Shown here piece by piece: positions 1 to 13,506 of a stretch of DNA of 64,000 nucleotides. Each line of letters starts with the position of its first letter. Positions within the stretch are counted from its first letter, which is position 1. Both the position numbers and the translations under genes were made by a program. The notes beneath the pieces are model-generated. The model was given only the letters and a program-made list of their open reading frames with translations. It did no database searches and was not told the origin of the DNA. The DNA is from Euwallacea fornicatus (taxonomy: Eukaryota > Arthropoda > Insecta > Coleoptera > Curculionidae), in contig NC_089550.1 in NCBI RefSeq assembly GCF_040115645.1, positions 2,542,001 through 2,606,000 on the forward strand, written 5' to 3'.

Positions 1-26
1 ATACAATCCAACACACATCCAAGACT

Positions 27-701
27 TCACTTCTCTTCTTTAATAACTTTTCCATGTTTCATTTCCCAACACTTGGCCATACTCTTCTTCAATCTATTTA
101 TATGCTGATTCATAGAATGAACCTCAAATGTTTCAAAAAAATCTATTAATTCTGCCAAAGTCCAATTGGCTTGAGCTTTCTGCATTTTTGCAAATTCACA
201 AGATGGAGCATGTTTTAAATGTTCTGACCACGGGTTGTCCTCTTCTTCCCATCCGTCTAAGGATTTATGACAGTAAAAGCACTTAACTGAATCTGGGTCT
301 TGTCTTGAGCCTACAAAAATAAACCCAGCCTCTGCCATCTAAAACAGGATTAGAATTTAAATCAACTGATTTGTGGAACTGAAACGTAGAAGTTATTAAG
401 GTTTAGTTATTGAATTGTCGAATCCTTGCTTAAATTTCACCTCTAGGATTAAAAGAATTGGATTACCTTTTGAGCACTGCACGGTGAGTGTTGCTTAAAG
501 GGCCATAGTTTGTAAGTCTTCAGTCGATTATTCTCGTGTAAATATTCGTCCTAAAATGGATATTCATCTTTCAGAAAGCAACTACAATAATGCAATTTAC
601 TTTTGAACCTGCTTTTAAGGGGGCAAGGCTTAGATCAAATATTAATTACTTACCGCCAATTCTACTTGTTCTAATAATTTAGCTATGATTTTGCTATGCA
701 T
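27..701 (-). CDS. BIRC5: Survivin / deterin (BIRC5-like BIR protein)
   Basis: Three coding exons on the minus strand: 654-701, 467-550 and 27-338, giving 147 codons, the usual survivin size (about 142 aa). Exon 1 starts at the ATG at 701 and ends in a perfect GTAAGT donor; exon 2 carries the WPF motif; exon 3 begins at the conserved MAEAGF. The single BIR domain shows the zinc ligands CFYC, then H and C in EHLKHAPSCEF, followed by a C-terminal helical tail (about residues 95-147) as in survivin. Survivin is the targeting subunit of the chromosomal passenger complex with Aurora B, INCENP and borealin, acting at centromeres and the midzone. The long BIR ORF alone (27-338) starts at an internal Met and would miss a third of the domain. 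Intron phases are 0 and 0. Identification is firm; the first 16 codons rest on splice-site reading only. Confidence 0.88.
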
Positions 702-1177
702 TTTTGTTAATATGATAATAAAATTTGTGGCAAATGAATGCTATTTTGTGAAAGTTTTCACTATTTCATATGTATTTTTTAAATGTTATTCTCCAATAAA
801 AATAAAACAACCAAACTCAATGACGGTTGTATTTAAATTTTAAGGTTGACAGTGCGTAGATTGAGAATTTTAAAGGAAAGGTTTAATGCTGTGTTCTTAG
901 TATTTACCATTATCAAGACAGAGACATCGATGTTCGGGAAAGAATGAAAATCGGCTCTTGACATTTTGACAATCTTTTTGTCTGTCATTATAAAAAAATA
1001 TTAAAATTATTTTGATTGTGAGTATAGGATCTGAAGAATTTAATGCAGAATAGGTACAATTGTATGGTTTTAGAAATATTTGTCATAATACTTAATTATT
1101 ATCAATAATATAGTTATATTTATAACCTCATAGGATTCTGCTAGGTATTTAGAACATTTAGATCTCATTAAGCAATA
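702..1177. other. Spacer between survivin and tRNA-Gln
   Basis: AT-rich DNA with no ORF or RNA gene that I can support. It must contain the survivin promoter (minus strand) and the upstream flank of the tRNA. Confidence 0.6.
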
Positions 1178-1249
1178 GGTCCCATGGTGTAATGGTTAGC
1201 ACTCTGGACTCTGAATCCAGCGATCCGAGTTCAAATCTCGGTGGGACCT
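1178..1249 (+). tRNA. tRNA-Gln (anticodon CTG)
   Basis: A 72-nt cloverleaf. The acceptor stem GGTCCCA pairs with TGGGACC, with discriminator T at 1249. The anticodon stem CTGGA/TCCAG encloses the loop CTCTGAA with anticodon CTG at 1211-1213. The D-arm (TGGTTAGCA) and T-arm (GTTCAAATC) contain the internal A and B boxes used by RNA polymerase III. No intron. The sequence is nearly identical to animal tRNA-Gln(CUG). Confidence 0.97.
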
Positions 1250-1662
1250 GGATTTTCTTTTTATTTTTCTCGTGATATTAAGTTCATATTATAATTCAAT
1301 AATTCATTACGATATTAAAAATATATATTTTTTTAAGAGCGTTTTCTAATTTTTTAGCCTTACTTACAAATGAAGAAAATGAATAAATTAACACGAATTT
1401 CAAAACTAGTTTCACATTACTCTTGAAATTAAAATTATGTGATAAACGTGGCATCAATGTCAACATTGCCGGACCAGCTGGCTTCTTGCGCCGTGTTCTT
1501 ATTTGCCGCATCTGCGCACGACATCAACAGACAATCTCAGTTGGTTTCTGTCAATTTCCACGCATTTTCTCATGTCCTCATTTCTGGTCCGTGATCGCCA
1601 AAACAAAGAGCTGCGTTCAGCAGAATGTATACAATTGAAAATTAGTGTTTTTCAGCATTGCC
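1250..1662 (+). other. Upstream region / 5' leader of Atg2
   Basis: No separate gene seen. A TTCAG just before the start codon (about 1651-1655) could be the 3' splice site of a 5'-UTR intron. Short ORFs here are not family-like. Confidence 0.4.
1253..1256 (+). terminator. Pol III T-run terminator of tRNA-Gln
   Basis: TTTT begins 4 nt after the discriminator base of the tRNA and is backed up by further T-runs to about 1267. Confidence 0.8.
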
Positions 1663-4600
1663 ATGCCGTGGTACGACAACCTGATACCCGATTATATAAA
1701 GAAGAATGTGTGCACTTGTTTAATTAAGCGCTATTTGAGTAAATTCATTGAAAATGAAATAACTCGGGACCAACTCAACTTGGACTTGTACAATGGTCGG
1801 GCCACTGCTGAGAGGATCAGCCTTGCTGTCGAGGTAAATTTCCACCTTCCCTATCAAGAAGAACGCGTATAAAATTCAAAATTGTAATGCTTACATGCCA
1901 CCAAGTGGTTTTAAATTTAAGTGAAGCATGGTCATGTTTATTATTATTGAAAAAAACAATTCATGTTTTCAATGACATTCCATAATAACACTGAAAACTG
2001 CGTAGCAGCGTTGGGAGCACGTTTTATTCAATGGGGAAATTCGGAGGTTAAATGGCAATTTTTAAAATAACTGGCCTAAACTTGAGAAGGAAATTAAAAT
2101 AGATTTGATTATTCAATGTTGAGTTGAATTTCATAAGTTCGTTGTTTGCCAAGTAACATGCAGAAGAGCTCATCTATACAGATTTAAATCATTTATTACA
2201 TCTGTTATCAAGTAATTAACTACAACTGCTATCGAAATAAAACCATAAAATAAAATAGAAAATTTGTTGTAAAGTAATTCAGGGTCACGAAAAGTAGTGT
2301 CAAAAATTGGTTCATCAACAGTATCAAAAATTATTTCTTTCTAAGTTGATAGTAGTATTGACACTACATTTTGAAGTCATAATCTGACTTCAAAAAAGGG
2401 GTAGAGATATATTTCTTTGTTTATGAGATAAGCAAGCATTCTAACAGCCATTTTCACAATTTTGAAGTTGCTTCTAAAATGTAAAAATAGAATTCTGAAA
2501 GTTTCATGTGTTTTAAATGTTAGGCCCCAATATTTAATGAAAGCATAGAAGTAGAAAACTATACAGGGTAAAACATGTCATTAAGGAGATACTTCAGGTA
2601 ACATGTATGTATATATACCTACTTACTTTACTTTCATCTCTTCATCCACTCAGTATTTAAGCAGCTTAATGTGCTAAAATAAATCTTAATAATTGCACAT
2701 TATTATTATTATCTCGTTTTATAAATCAGGCCCTTAATGAACTGGGCGAAACACAGAACTGGCCCATTGAATTCGTCGACGGCTACATCGACAAAATTCA
2801 CATTAGTATTCCCTGGAAATCAATTTTCAACAACTCCACTGAAATTGAAATATGTGGCTTGAAAGTCACTGCCCAGCCAAAGCAGAGAAAGGAAGATGGT
2901 AATGCTTAATGTACAACTTTGGTTAATAATCCTTATATCATTACTTAAAGCCACCTCTATGTTTGAATCCATGTGGAACTCCATGTCGAGCTCCATTCAA
3001 TTAGCAGAAGAGTTTGTCAAGGAGGCAGCTTCCAAGAAGGAGAGTGATAATCAGTCCATTGAGGGAATTGAGCTTTTTGCACAAACTATTGATACTGGTA
3101 ATGTTCAATATACTGTCTTTTTATTAGTTTCTTTTACAATTAAATATTTTAATAGTCGCCCGAAGGATTAAAATTAAACTAACTGATACTATAATTCAAG
3201 TGGAGCATCTTCCCAAAGAAAGCGAGAAGGGCGTGGGTTTACTTATCAACATAGACTGGTTTGTCTTCCTTCTCTTTCTCTTCATGCAATTCTTTAATTA
3301 TTACTTCATTAGCATGGAGTATTACGACGACTTCAGCATAGAAAACCAGAACGACATGGACACTTTAGACCCTTCCAAACAAGACTGCAGAAAAGCATAT
3401 CTTGTAGACTCAGTTACGACTAAAAACGTAATTTTAAAGGGCATTCAACTGTCCACTGTGGAATTCTCTAGTGGAGACAGAACAGTATCTAAATCTCTAA
3501 TTCGAGAAGATAGTCGAGAGTCTTTGAAAGACGACGAGACCTTCTTTGAGACTGCTGAGACAGGAAGCAAAGAAACCGATTCCGAGCCAGAAATTACTGA
3601 AGAAAGCTGCGTTAGGCATGTTATTCTCTGCGGAAAATGTTTTAGCAACCAGGAAGTGAAAATCCGACTAAAACAGTCTGAAACCAAAAGTGGTCCTAAG
3701 GTGGCTATAGAACTAAATTTGGGTTCTTTAGTGCTGTTTCTGTCTCCAAGACAGTTTCATATTTTAATAGAACTGATGAACGGATTTTCCAGCCCGGATT
3801 TGGAGGACAACAGGTAAAAGTATAAATAGAAAATGATCGAGGAAAAAATGTAGGTGAGATTTTGCAGTAATGTAAGTCATAAGCAACCTCAGCCTAGACC
3901 GATGACTGATATGGATTATGAAAGGGTGGAGGAACAACTGGGACAATTAACAGGCAATAGGAACTTTCCAGGTTTGGGGCTGTTGCATGGACAAGGATGG
4001 TCATCGGGAACTTTAGGTGATGCTCTAGATTTTGATGTATTTTGATTTGGATTGGAGATTATTGTAAAAGTTTGGTACTGATATAAACCACAATGTGAAC
4101 TTTTACGTCCCTAGTGAACGGAAAAACTGAAACTCATTCATGAAGTATTTTCTCTTTTTTCAGAAGAAAGCATGGATAGCGAATATCTTCCAATGCGAGG
4201 CGCGACTAGCGCTATGTTTGACAGCGCTATGAGCGGTTTCAGTAGCTCGATGGATTCTAGCGTTAGTTCTAGCATGATCAGCTCAGCCACTGATGCCGCT
4301 TCACTGCTAAGAAGAAAAGGTTATTAAGTTATTATTAACACTAAAATATTGAAATTAGGGACCACATCAACTTTCCTTTTTTTTGTTGTCACTGAACATC
4401 TTCCAGCACTCAGCAACATCGATTCAGACCCTACAGCCGAAATTTCCCACTTCCAAGTGCGCATCGCGGTACTCGGTGTGATTTTATTGCATGAAGATTT
4501 GCTAGTGCAATCTTCGAGCAACGAAAAAGCTCTGGTTTGGCAAATGCAGTCTCTAGCCGAAAAGTTCTTTAATGGCATCGATATGAGCACATTTATCGGG

Positions 4601-7600
4601 GTTGTTAGTGACGGGTTTGAGAATGTTCACAAAGCATTCGAGAAGGCTTGCAATTTGAACCATTTAAAGTCAGTTTTTGTCGATTATTTCCTTAACTTTT
4701 TTGATGTAACTGAGGTATTGCAGGCTGCTTGCTTCACCCTTAAAGCTCGAAGGCAACGAAACGACAACCTCCAGTGCCTTTTCAATCACCGGCAGTTTAA
4801 CCGCCTCGAAATTTGAGCTCTCCGAGTGTCTGTACAATGGAGGCTTCAAGCACATTCCAATAATTAGATTTAAATCACCTCAAAGTGCCAATATTCCCAG
4901 TACTGCTAGGGCTAACTTGGGGCTCAAGTTCAAGCACGTGCAGCGGGCCGGCAAAAGTTTGGGCAGGAAGGGAGGACCCAAGACTGAAGTATCGTAAGTG
5001 AAGCTTTTATTAAAAGAATTTAGTTTGAAATTAGTTACATTAGGGTGCATCTTGATCAGTGCTCAACGGAATTTGATCTCTCAATCGTGGACCGAATCGC
5101 CTGCCTTTTATTCAACCCTCCAGTTTGCGGAGGGAGGCAAGATCTACCTAAATTATCTCCGGTGCTTGGCGAACCTGTCGTCAGGGCTTTGCACGATTTT
5201 AAGATATCTTGTCCAGTTTTTAATTTCAACATACGGTAAGTTTCCAAGTACAAATTTCAGTCTCCATTGAGTTACCATTATCAATCATAATATTGCCAAT
5301 TTCTAATCAATAACTTTCTTGGGCAGCTTCCCTATTCCAGACTTTAGACCAGCTACTGACATGAGCAAACCACCTTGGTGGGAGCGGAATGTGCGTAGCG
5401 ATTTTATATCTCTGGTGCTTCATAACGCGAATTTCCACACACAATTTCAAACTGGACAGAACTTCAGCCAGTTTGATGTCGACTGCAAGGAGTTAGGAAT
5501 ATTTTATCATGAAAGCGAGTTTGCTGAAGGGATGCATATAGCCCGTGCAGGGTTTGAGGATAAACCTTTAAGTTCTATCCAAAGTAGCCCCAATTTGCTT
5601 ACCAAGTATGTTTTTCTGATTGAGGTTTTGTGTTCTTTCTAACTCAGACAATTTTAGGTTAACCATTAAAATGTTTTCCCAAAAAGTGGATGATGAAGAG
5701 GAAGCGATTATTGACCCCATGACGCACTCTTTCTATGGTGCCTTCGAGAATCAAGGAAATCCAGATCCTGGTCCTTTTGGTGCTAAAAAGGTTGTCCATA
5801 AAAGCGACACCCCTCATAAAAACGTAGAAAAAGGTATTTTCTTTAACATAATATTTAACTATATTCTAGTCCACATTTTACTCTGGCAGATACTTCTGAG
5901 GAACAAGTTATCCCTGGAGACAACACCGAATTGGAATCCTTTGTAAAATCCACAGTATCGAATGCTCAAATTTTAGTTGAAGTTAGTTTGCCAGCTGTGT
6001 CAGTGCAGTTGGAGTCCAAGCACATTTACGAGTTAATTTACAATAGAATAAGTAATGATTTGTTGTTGTGGGAGCCGCAGGCACCAAGACCAACTACAAG
6101 CAAAAGCCCAGTGCTAGTTCAGTTCGGGGATTTGGCGCTGGAGCATAATTATGTATTAGCGAACAGTGGATTTCATTATGGTAAGTTAAAAAGCGTTTTA
6201 GAAGAAATTTGAGGAAATGTTTGTTGTGGTAACGTCGCTCTTCAGGGCATTAAACAGTGTTACCAACCAATCATTAAATTACTTCAGAAGTTTGGTACAT
6301 GTGAACATTTTTTCCCAGAGTCTGAGAGCGAATCCAGTGACGAAGACATCACAACTAACGTTTTCCGCTCTGCATATGACAGATACCGCAATAAGTTCAA
6401 GCACACAACAAAAGATGCCAGTCAAAGCAGGCACAAAAAGAACAGTAATCAGAGTGCTTTTGTGCTTTGGCTGAATATTGAAGAAGGACTGGTAAGTTTG
6501 AACCCACCAGTTCGGGATGTTACTGGGAACGTTATTCCAGGTACGTACGTATAATAGTATAATGATAATTTTTTAAAATGTAAATTAAAAAAATTAGGCC
6601 AACAAGGAGAGTTGGCGCTCCACGTGAACCACGCCACTGTGTTCATTGTAAGCGGCTATAAGGGCGATAAAGACTTGGGTTATGTATGTGTTCAAGTTGG
6701 TGATGCTCAACTATACCATTGTGGTGAGTCATGAAAATATAGTTAAATGTTACATTTTCTTTTTTTACTCGGATTAAAGATATTCAACCCACGCCAAGTA
6801 CGAGCGCGTCTTTAAAAGACGCAGGTGCACTTCTTGGGAACCACCTGTTTCCCACCATTTATAAATCGGATCAGAAGAGCTTCACTTCATCAACAAGCAG
6901 AGGTGGAGATCGTGAAATGTTCACCGTAGCACTTAAAATTCAAGCGAACCATGAAACGCACCATGTCAAGGTTTACTTTGGCTCAATGGTTTAAACCATG
7001 TTAAAACTTCAATATTCTTTAGGTTATTACGGTTTCTCTCGGACTTAATCGAGCTACTTTGCGGCACAAAATGAGCAGTTCCTGGATTTCGCATCTCATC
7101 GATTATTTTAATGTCACCGATTATCCCCTGCAAGGTTACGTCCCAAAAGATGTGCTCACAGAGCTTCATTTGCACATTTGGGATTGCGTTATTGATTATA
7201 GGTAAGTGCGACAATTTAAGTTTATTTGACAGCGAAAAAATTTTAATTCCAGGCCTTTTCATTTACCTCTTCGGTCGGCTATTTCAATTGGAAGCTTTAG
7301 CATATCCAGTCACTTGACTGCAGCTGCAAATACGTCAACTTTGACCATGATTTTCGAAGATTGTGGCCTGTTTTTGAGCGAAAAGGCTCCGCCTAAAGAT
7401 GGCGTCCCTTCGCAGATTAAAGTGGATCTGCAAAAAGACTATGTCAATGTTATCGAAATTGCCCTATTTGAGATCAGCATCAAAACCACGGACAAGGTAC
7501 TTTATTAGGTCGCTTAGTAATTATAAATATAAGTATTGATTTTGCGTAGCAAAGCGGCATCAATCCACATATCGATCTGCGCACCTCCATCAACATGCTT

Positions 7601-10489
7601 AACATCAGAACATGTTCAGACAGCGGTCGCGCCCTCTTCCAGCTATTGACGTACTACATTAACGACGGTGATTTGACAGTTACGACTCAACACCAGCAAC
7701 AAACTGAGTCGAATCCGTCAAGTCCTCACAAGGTGATGGAGGAAGAGTTACTGAGTTTGGAACATGATGATTGTAGTATAAGCAAAAGTCAGCAGGAGCA
7801 TATTAGTGAGTTGCTAGAGGAGGCGATGGAGGAGAGTACGATGACTAACAAGGGTGAGTTTATTAAGTGGAGGATCCAGTTTCTAAAAAGAAGCCAACTT
7901 CACCATCATTTTTTATATATTTTTATACCAAATTCATCAATTTTGTTTGAACTTGCAGCGGAGTCGACTTATCCCTCAACGGGGGCCAAACTCTTCTATT
8001 TCCCAGACGAGAAAGAAGCGCTACAGGAACTGCCTATTCATACCATTCCTCAAGTAACTACCGATTTAGGGGATATTAATGTGTACCATTTCGGCAGCGG
8101 CAATGACCAAGACGTCGATGAAGATTTTTGCTTCATTGGGGATGACGCCATACTGCCGCAAAACGGCAGTCCCGAGATTACATGGTTTAGTCAGGACGTT
8201 ACAATCATCGAGAATTATATCGCGAAACCTGATGGAAAACGAGGTAAGAACTATTATAATTGGAGATCTGGGGAGTTAAATACACTTAATATTTTATTAT
8301 TACAAATTTTACACATGGAATTGAAATTTTCTTTTCCTCCTTAAGATATTTTGGCTCCACCGAAGAATTTCCCGACGCCCACATCCCGCTACACTCTTTG
8401 CGACATGTCGATAGTATGGCAAATGTACGGGGGCAACGATTTCAAATCTCAAAAAAAGGAAGAGGGCAGCAAAAAAGAAGTCAGATTTGCGGATAAACAA
8501 CTGGGAGACACCGTGACCTTCTCGAATAAGGATCATAGCCGCGTAAACTTCACCAAACGTAAAAATGATCGTACCAGGAACTTGTCTTGGATTCAAAAAG
8601 GAGGCCTAAATCGTGATCATTCGGTGTTGATGGAGTTGCAGTTGAGTAAGGTTTGTGTCTGACCCAATCAGTTTTTTGAACAAGTGTTTTGAGATTTTAG
8701 TTACAGGTTAGGTTCAGTCATGAGGTATATCCAGATACCTGCAAGCAAGCCTCTAGACAAGTCCTGTCGATTTTCAATGTAGAGGTCAGGGATAGATTAG
8801 CGTCTAGCCAGATTAATAAGTTTCTCTATCAATATTCTAGTCATGCTCTGCCCAAACAGTCGCATTCAAACATGGTGAGTTTGAGTGTAACAGTTAAGGG
8901 CTTAAGGTGAATAACGTTTGCTCTAGATGCTAATAAAAGCTTTGCACTCGAGGCCAGACCCTAAGGTAAATCAGCAGGAATGCGATTTGAAGATATCCCT
9001 GTTACCCATTAGATTAAACATCGATCAGGATGCTCTGTTTTTCATGGTCAACTTCTTCAAGGAGTTGGGTGGAGAAACCGTGGAGGAGCCTTTTGCTGGT
9101 TTGCATACATTTTTTAATTAAAAACTCTTATTTGTTAATCTTTTGTTGAGTATAGAAGGCCTCAAAGACAGTCCACTTCAGTCATTACAATCCCTTCAGT
9201 CGCATCACCCCCCAATAATGACTACATCGATTGATAGTGAAAGGGAAATCGAACAAAAAGCCAAGGAAGTGGTAACCGAAAATTTAATTTTATTAGAGAG
9301 CAGATATCACACTGAAGAAGTCAAGGAGGAATCCAGTGCTTCCCATGTATCAACCAGCGACTCAGCTCCCATTTATTTCAGGTAAGTGTAATAACTTTGT
9401 TTAACTATTAAAATCATAACAGCCTATTTATTGTACTTTTTCTTCATATAATAGACACGTAGAATTTTCCAAAGACGTCTTGATCCGTCTGGATTACATC
9501 GGCAAACGAGTGGATATGAGTCACGGCTCAATTGCTGGTTTGTTATCTGTACTAAAAGGGTTCAAAAATATTGGAAATAATTGTTATTTCATTTAAAGGT
9601 CTTTTAATGGGGCTCGCATACCTAAAGTGTTCAGAAATTAGACTGAAGCGAATCGTCTACCGACACGGTCTATTAGGGTTTAATAAGTTAATTGCGTTTT
9701 TACTGCAAGAATGGATAGCAGACATTAAGAAAAATCAATTGTCTACCATATTAGGAGGCGTGGGTCCCATGAAAGCCGTTTTACAATTGTGTAAGTTATT
9801 GTAGAAGCTTTTCTGAAATTTTCTAATGGGTGATTTATCTTCTTTTTTTTTTAGTCCAGGGGGTGTGGGATTTGTTTTGGCTGCCCATCGAACAGTACCA
9901 GAAAGACGGTAGGATTGTGCGCGGGTTGCAAAGGGGCGCTAATAGCTTTACTACTTCTACAGCCATGGCAGCCTTAGAGCTGACTAGCAGATTAATTTAT
10001 TTCATACAAGTTAGTTCCATTTTTTTTTCGAATAACATATTTAATCAAATATTTTAGTACACTGCAGAAACAGCTTATGACATGCTTTCTCCTGGCCCGA
10101 GCCTGCGAACTAGACGCATGCAGGCCCAACGTAAAAACCGTAAGAAGCGCTACCATCAACCTCAGGATATCAGAGAGGGGATAACCAACGCCTGCATGGC
10201 AGTCAAAGAAGTAGATATCAATAATTATTTGGTAAACGCTCAAGTAACTGTGGATGTGTAGGGTTTAGGTGAGACTGCTGACAACATCGTGCAAGTGGCT
10301 ACCATCGAGAAAGAGCAGAAAGGCATAAGCGGGGCAGTGGGTGCGGTGATGCGCCAAATTCCCCCCACCATCGTCAAACAGATTATTATTGTCTCAGACG
10401 CTACCAACAACCTCATTGAAGGGGTGCAAAGTCAGCTAGTACCGGACGCCAGGAAGGAGGCTAATGAAAAGTGGCTGAGCGATTCATAG
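1663..10489 (+). CDS. Atg2: Autophagy-related protein 2 (ATG2), lipid transfer protein
   Basis: ATG2 bridges the ER and the growing phagophore and moves phospholipid in bulk; it works with WIPI/Atg18 and Atg9. Twenty-nine exons sum to 6105 nt (2034 aa; human ATG2B is about 2078): 1663-1833, 2730-2898, 2951-3097, 3156-3258, 3313-3813, 3868-4016, 4164-4319, 4407-4668, 4724-4993, 5044-5235, 5327-5605, 5658-5833, 5890-6180, 6319-6540, 6598-6723, 6780-6970, 7023-7201, 7253-7496, 7550-7853, 7959-8243, 8346-8650, 8701-8874, 8927-9098, 9156-9381, 9455-9537, 9599-9790, 9855-10009, 10058-10210, 10262-10489. The start MPWYDNLIPDYIKK and following chorein-type N-terminus match the family, as does the C-terminal block with DIREGITNA and the QLVPDARKE tail. 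A candidate LC3-interacting motif EDFCFI lies at 8120-8137, where vertebrate ATG2 has its LIR. Most introns are about 50 nt. The exon 4 donor (CTG|GTTTGT) is the least certain junction. Confidence 0.95.
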
Positions 10490-11962
10490 GGGTTACAAAT
10501 TAACATGAAACTGATGTGATATTTATTAATGCTAGGGATTATTCATTATCTTTTGAACGGAGTTTTGTCAGAGATGCCCGGATTTTGATACTTATTTTGG
10601 TGTGATTTTTCTATATTTTACTACGGGTGCGTTTTGGTTCTGATCTCTATACCTAGGAGTTTTGATATAATGGTGTGAAGTTTGTAGTGTGATTGGTAAT
10701 TTAAAAAGCGGCAATGTTACGTCTTGTTGATTTTCTGTGTAAATATGGATATTTCTAAAAAGTAGTTATTATTAAATGAATGTTAAGATTTACTAAAGCA
10801 AATATATTATTCTTTTACCATTGGCAGAGGGTTTTTATTAAAATATTACAGAATGGTGGATAATGTGGTTTTCAATCACTAGAAGCAGGAACATTCGGTA
10901 AATACATAGACTGAAATTGGATTGAAAATTTCGTCGTGTTTCCCAATAAAAAGATTGCTCCCCGCATGGGTCTCAAATTAATTGAGGTAAAGTACTTAAA
11001 ATACACTGCTCATAGGAATCCTATAATCTTCATATAATGACATTAATTCACATTAAATTCATGTAAAATTATTTTAATGTCCCGAGTTACCACCACAAAC
11101 ACTAGTATTTATATTTATATAATATACTATTTATAGCGTCTTGCGATAAAACTTGCTACTTTTCCCTGAAGATGTTCTGAAGAGCCAAATTACCATAAGC
11201 GGATTGAGTTGCTTTTGCAGCATGCGTGTGCCCCGTGAGATTTAAATCGGGTAATTGTGGTCAACTTATGAGAATTAGATTGTTGTCTCTAAATCAACGT
11301 GTGGTGGTCCGGCTAACACGTGAACGATTGTCTTGCATATAGAGGAGTTCCGGGCCTGCAGTGAATGCAAAAGGAAGAACGCAAGTTTGAGCACATGGTG
11401 TTGGTACAACACCTGGTTCAGCGTTTGTGACAAACAAACGAGCTCGGATTCGATGATGCAATATAATACCGTCATTGAACCTCCTTCGCAATTATGAGCT
11501 TTCTAAAAATGCCTCGCTCGATCTAACCGTCCTCTTTCACACCAAACGCGTTGCCATTCTTCCGAACGAAGATTTGTTAATAATTTTCCTTGTTCTCTTA
11601 GATTATTTAAATTTTAAGACTTATTACAATTTCTTTATTACTCCGTGGATTTAACGTTCCCCGTAGAGTACTCATTTAATTTTAGAAAAAAAAGACTCAA
11701 ACTAACCCCCTTGGCAGACGAAGGCCGGCAATTAATCTAATAACACAGTTTTTCCATATTTAATAGTTGTGCAAAACTCAGTGCCAGGCGCCGCAGGCGT
11801 TGTCACTAAATTTAATTTGCCACACTCAGAAGACTTACGATCGAATTAAAAACGAAACTGAACTTACAACACTCGAATAATTTCAATTTATTAGAACCGA
11901 CTTCGGAAAGTTTATTATGAGAATCAATATGCAATAAGCTAAAGAGTGTTCGAATTCAGCAA
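10490..11962. other. Intergenic region downstream of Atg2
   Basis: Holds the 3' ends of two convergent genes. No coding signal with family resemblance, no RNA gene and no clear repeat seen. Confidence 0.5.
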
Positions 11963-13506
11963 TTACTCCTCAATACAGATTTTTAATTGGTGCGGACTCC
12001 CCTCTTGTCGCTCATGAAGCACCGTGGACTTCTTCCCACATATCTCAGTGAGTGAGTCCCTAGACTTAAGAGCGAAACAACAAACTTCCTCATCATCCTC
12101 TTCGTTGTGACTCCTCCCTCTTGCTCTCGTGTCACACTTGCTCTTTGAAGATCTCAGATATGGACACCAAATCATTGAGGCCATTAACTGTTTAGGATCA
12201 AATTCTGGAGTCTTTAAGACGTGAGTCGGGGCGGCCTGTTCCATCAGCTTCTCCAAACTGGCCGAGGCGAGACATGTGATTTGAGCATTAGCCGACCGAA
12301 GCTCGATATTTTCTTTGAGGGTGTTGAGATTCCGGTGGATGTCGGTCTTGGCCGTGACGTTGCAGTCGTTTTCCTCGCTGCTCAATGCTCTTTTGAGAAG
12401 TGGAGTGAAGGGGGAGCGCAAGCGTTGTTCTCGGCTTTCGCGATCGCGTCTCACGTATTCAGAGGGAGTGATTGACAAAAGGTGTTCCACCTGGAGATGT
12501 GAGAGAAATGTTGGGTTAGTTTCGGTCGATGAAATTGGAGGGAAGAACGCTAACAAAATGAGTACGAGAAAATTAATAGTTTTTAATCAGCATTGTCCTG
12601 TGAGTGCGCTTAAATCGCGCTCGTAGGACTACGCTATTTCCTTCAAAGGTAACGTCGTAGTTAAACTGCCTTGGGCTATCATAATCCTCTAGTCCCTGTT
12701 TTTTTTTGTGATGTAAAATGTTAAGAAAGGAGGAAGATATAATTAATATGGAAACAATAAAGTCACACCAGAGCATTGAGGATTGGTCAATATTTCCATT
12801 TCCATGGAAATTATCTCCTTGATAAAGGATGTCCGTACATTAACTCAGGGTCGGCCTTGGCAAGTCTGGCGCATTGGGAGACATTTTTAATAATCCACCC
12901 CCAAGAAAAACCGCCGACCGGGAAAGCCCACCACTTTAGTTGTTGTCCAACCCAACCCCACTCCATGTGGCCGGTACCACATGTAACCCTTAGTCCTTGG
13001 ATCATCAAAAAATCTTTCCCTTGGGTGAAATCTTTCTTACTCTTTCTAAAAACCTATGTTTCATCCTCGAATCCCCTTTAGATTGGGCCCATCCGAAGTT
13101 GTTGCCTTCACTGCAAAACCTCCCACTTGGATTCATCACATTGTAGATCTTCCTGATTCTCTCATAAATGTCCGGCTTATTGTGGAACGTCTGTGTGTCG
13201 GCCTTCATGGCGATCAAGCTATGAGAAGAACTGTCTTCGATTTCTGTTAAAAGACCCAAAAACAGTATTGGTAAGGAGAGCTTCATTGAAGTAAAAACCC
13301 TTTATTGGATATTTCTTTCGTAACCTGGCCTCCGCCTTAGCATTAGTTCGCCTTACTGTAGTGTTGATCTCGATTATGAGTAGGAAGTGGACGATGCAGA
13401 CTGCTATGCATAAGAGGATCTCTATGGCCAAATTCGGCTGAGACCTAATGCGAACATCGACGGTGCTCGACAGAAATTTCACAAAACCTGAAACAAATTC
13501 GTCCAT
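11963..13506 (-). CDS. Unrecognised single-pass membrane protein gene (multi-exon)
   Basis: I do not recognise the family. Supported pieces: exon 13299-13506, exon 13041-13243, an uncertain middle exon near 12880-12988, exon 12633-12695, and final exon 11963-12490. Exon 1 encodes MDEFVSGF and one hydrophobic segment (about residues 27-47, EILLCIAVCIVHFLLI) followed by a basic stretch, so a signal-anchor protein is likely. Exon 2 continues in phase and is polar, with a MNPSGRFCSEGNNFGWAQ segment. The last exon is Ser/Glu/Arg-rich and looks disordered; its acceptor (CATCTCCAG) is strong. The middle of the gene is ambiguous: two reading frames near 12811-12990 are both rich in Trp and Gly. The gene starts 335 bp from the divergent kinesin gene. 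Function unknown; the existence of a gene is fairly likely, the exact model is not. Confidence 0.5.

Noticed and set aside
1296..1638. Short overlapping ORFs upstream of Atg2
   Set aside because: No homology, and they overlap each other on both strands; likely leader or spacer.
3200..3312. Hydrophobic stretch FVFLLFLFMQFFNYYF in the Atg2 region as a transmembrane segment
   Set aside because: It is translation through a 54-nt intron (3259-3312); removing it restores the ATG2 alignment.
12221..12626. Plus-strand ORFs of 84 and 103 codons overlapping the orphan membrane gene
   Set aside because: Antisense to the final coding exon, which has a strong acceptor and better protein character.
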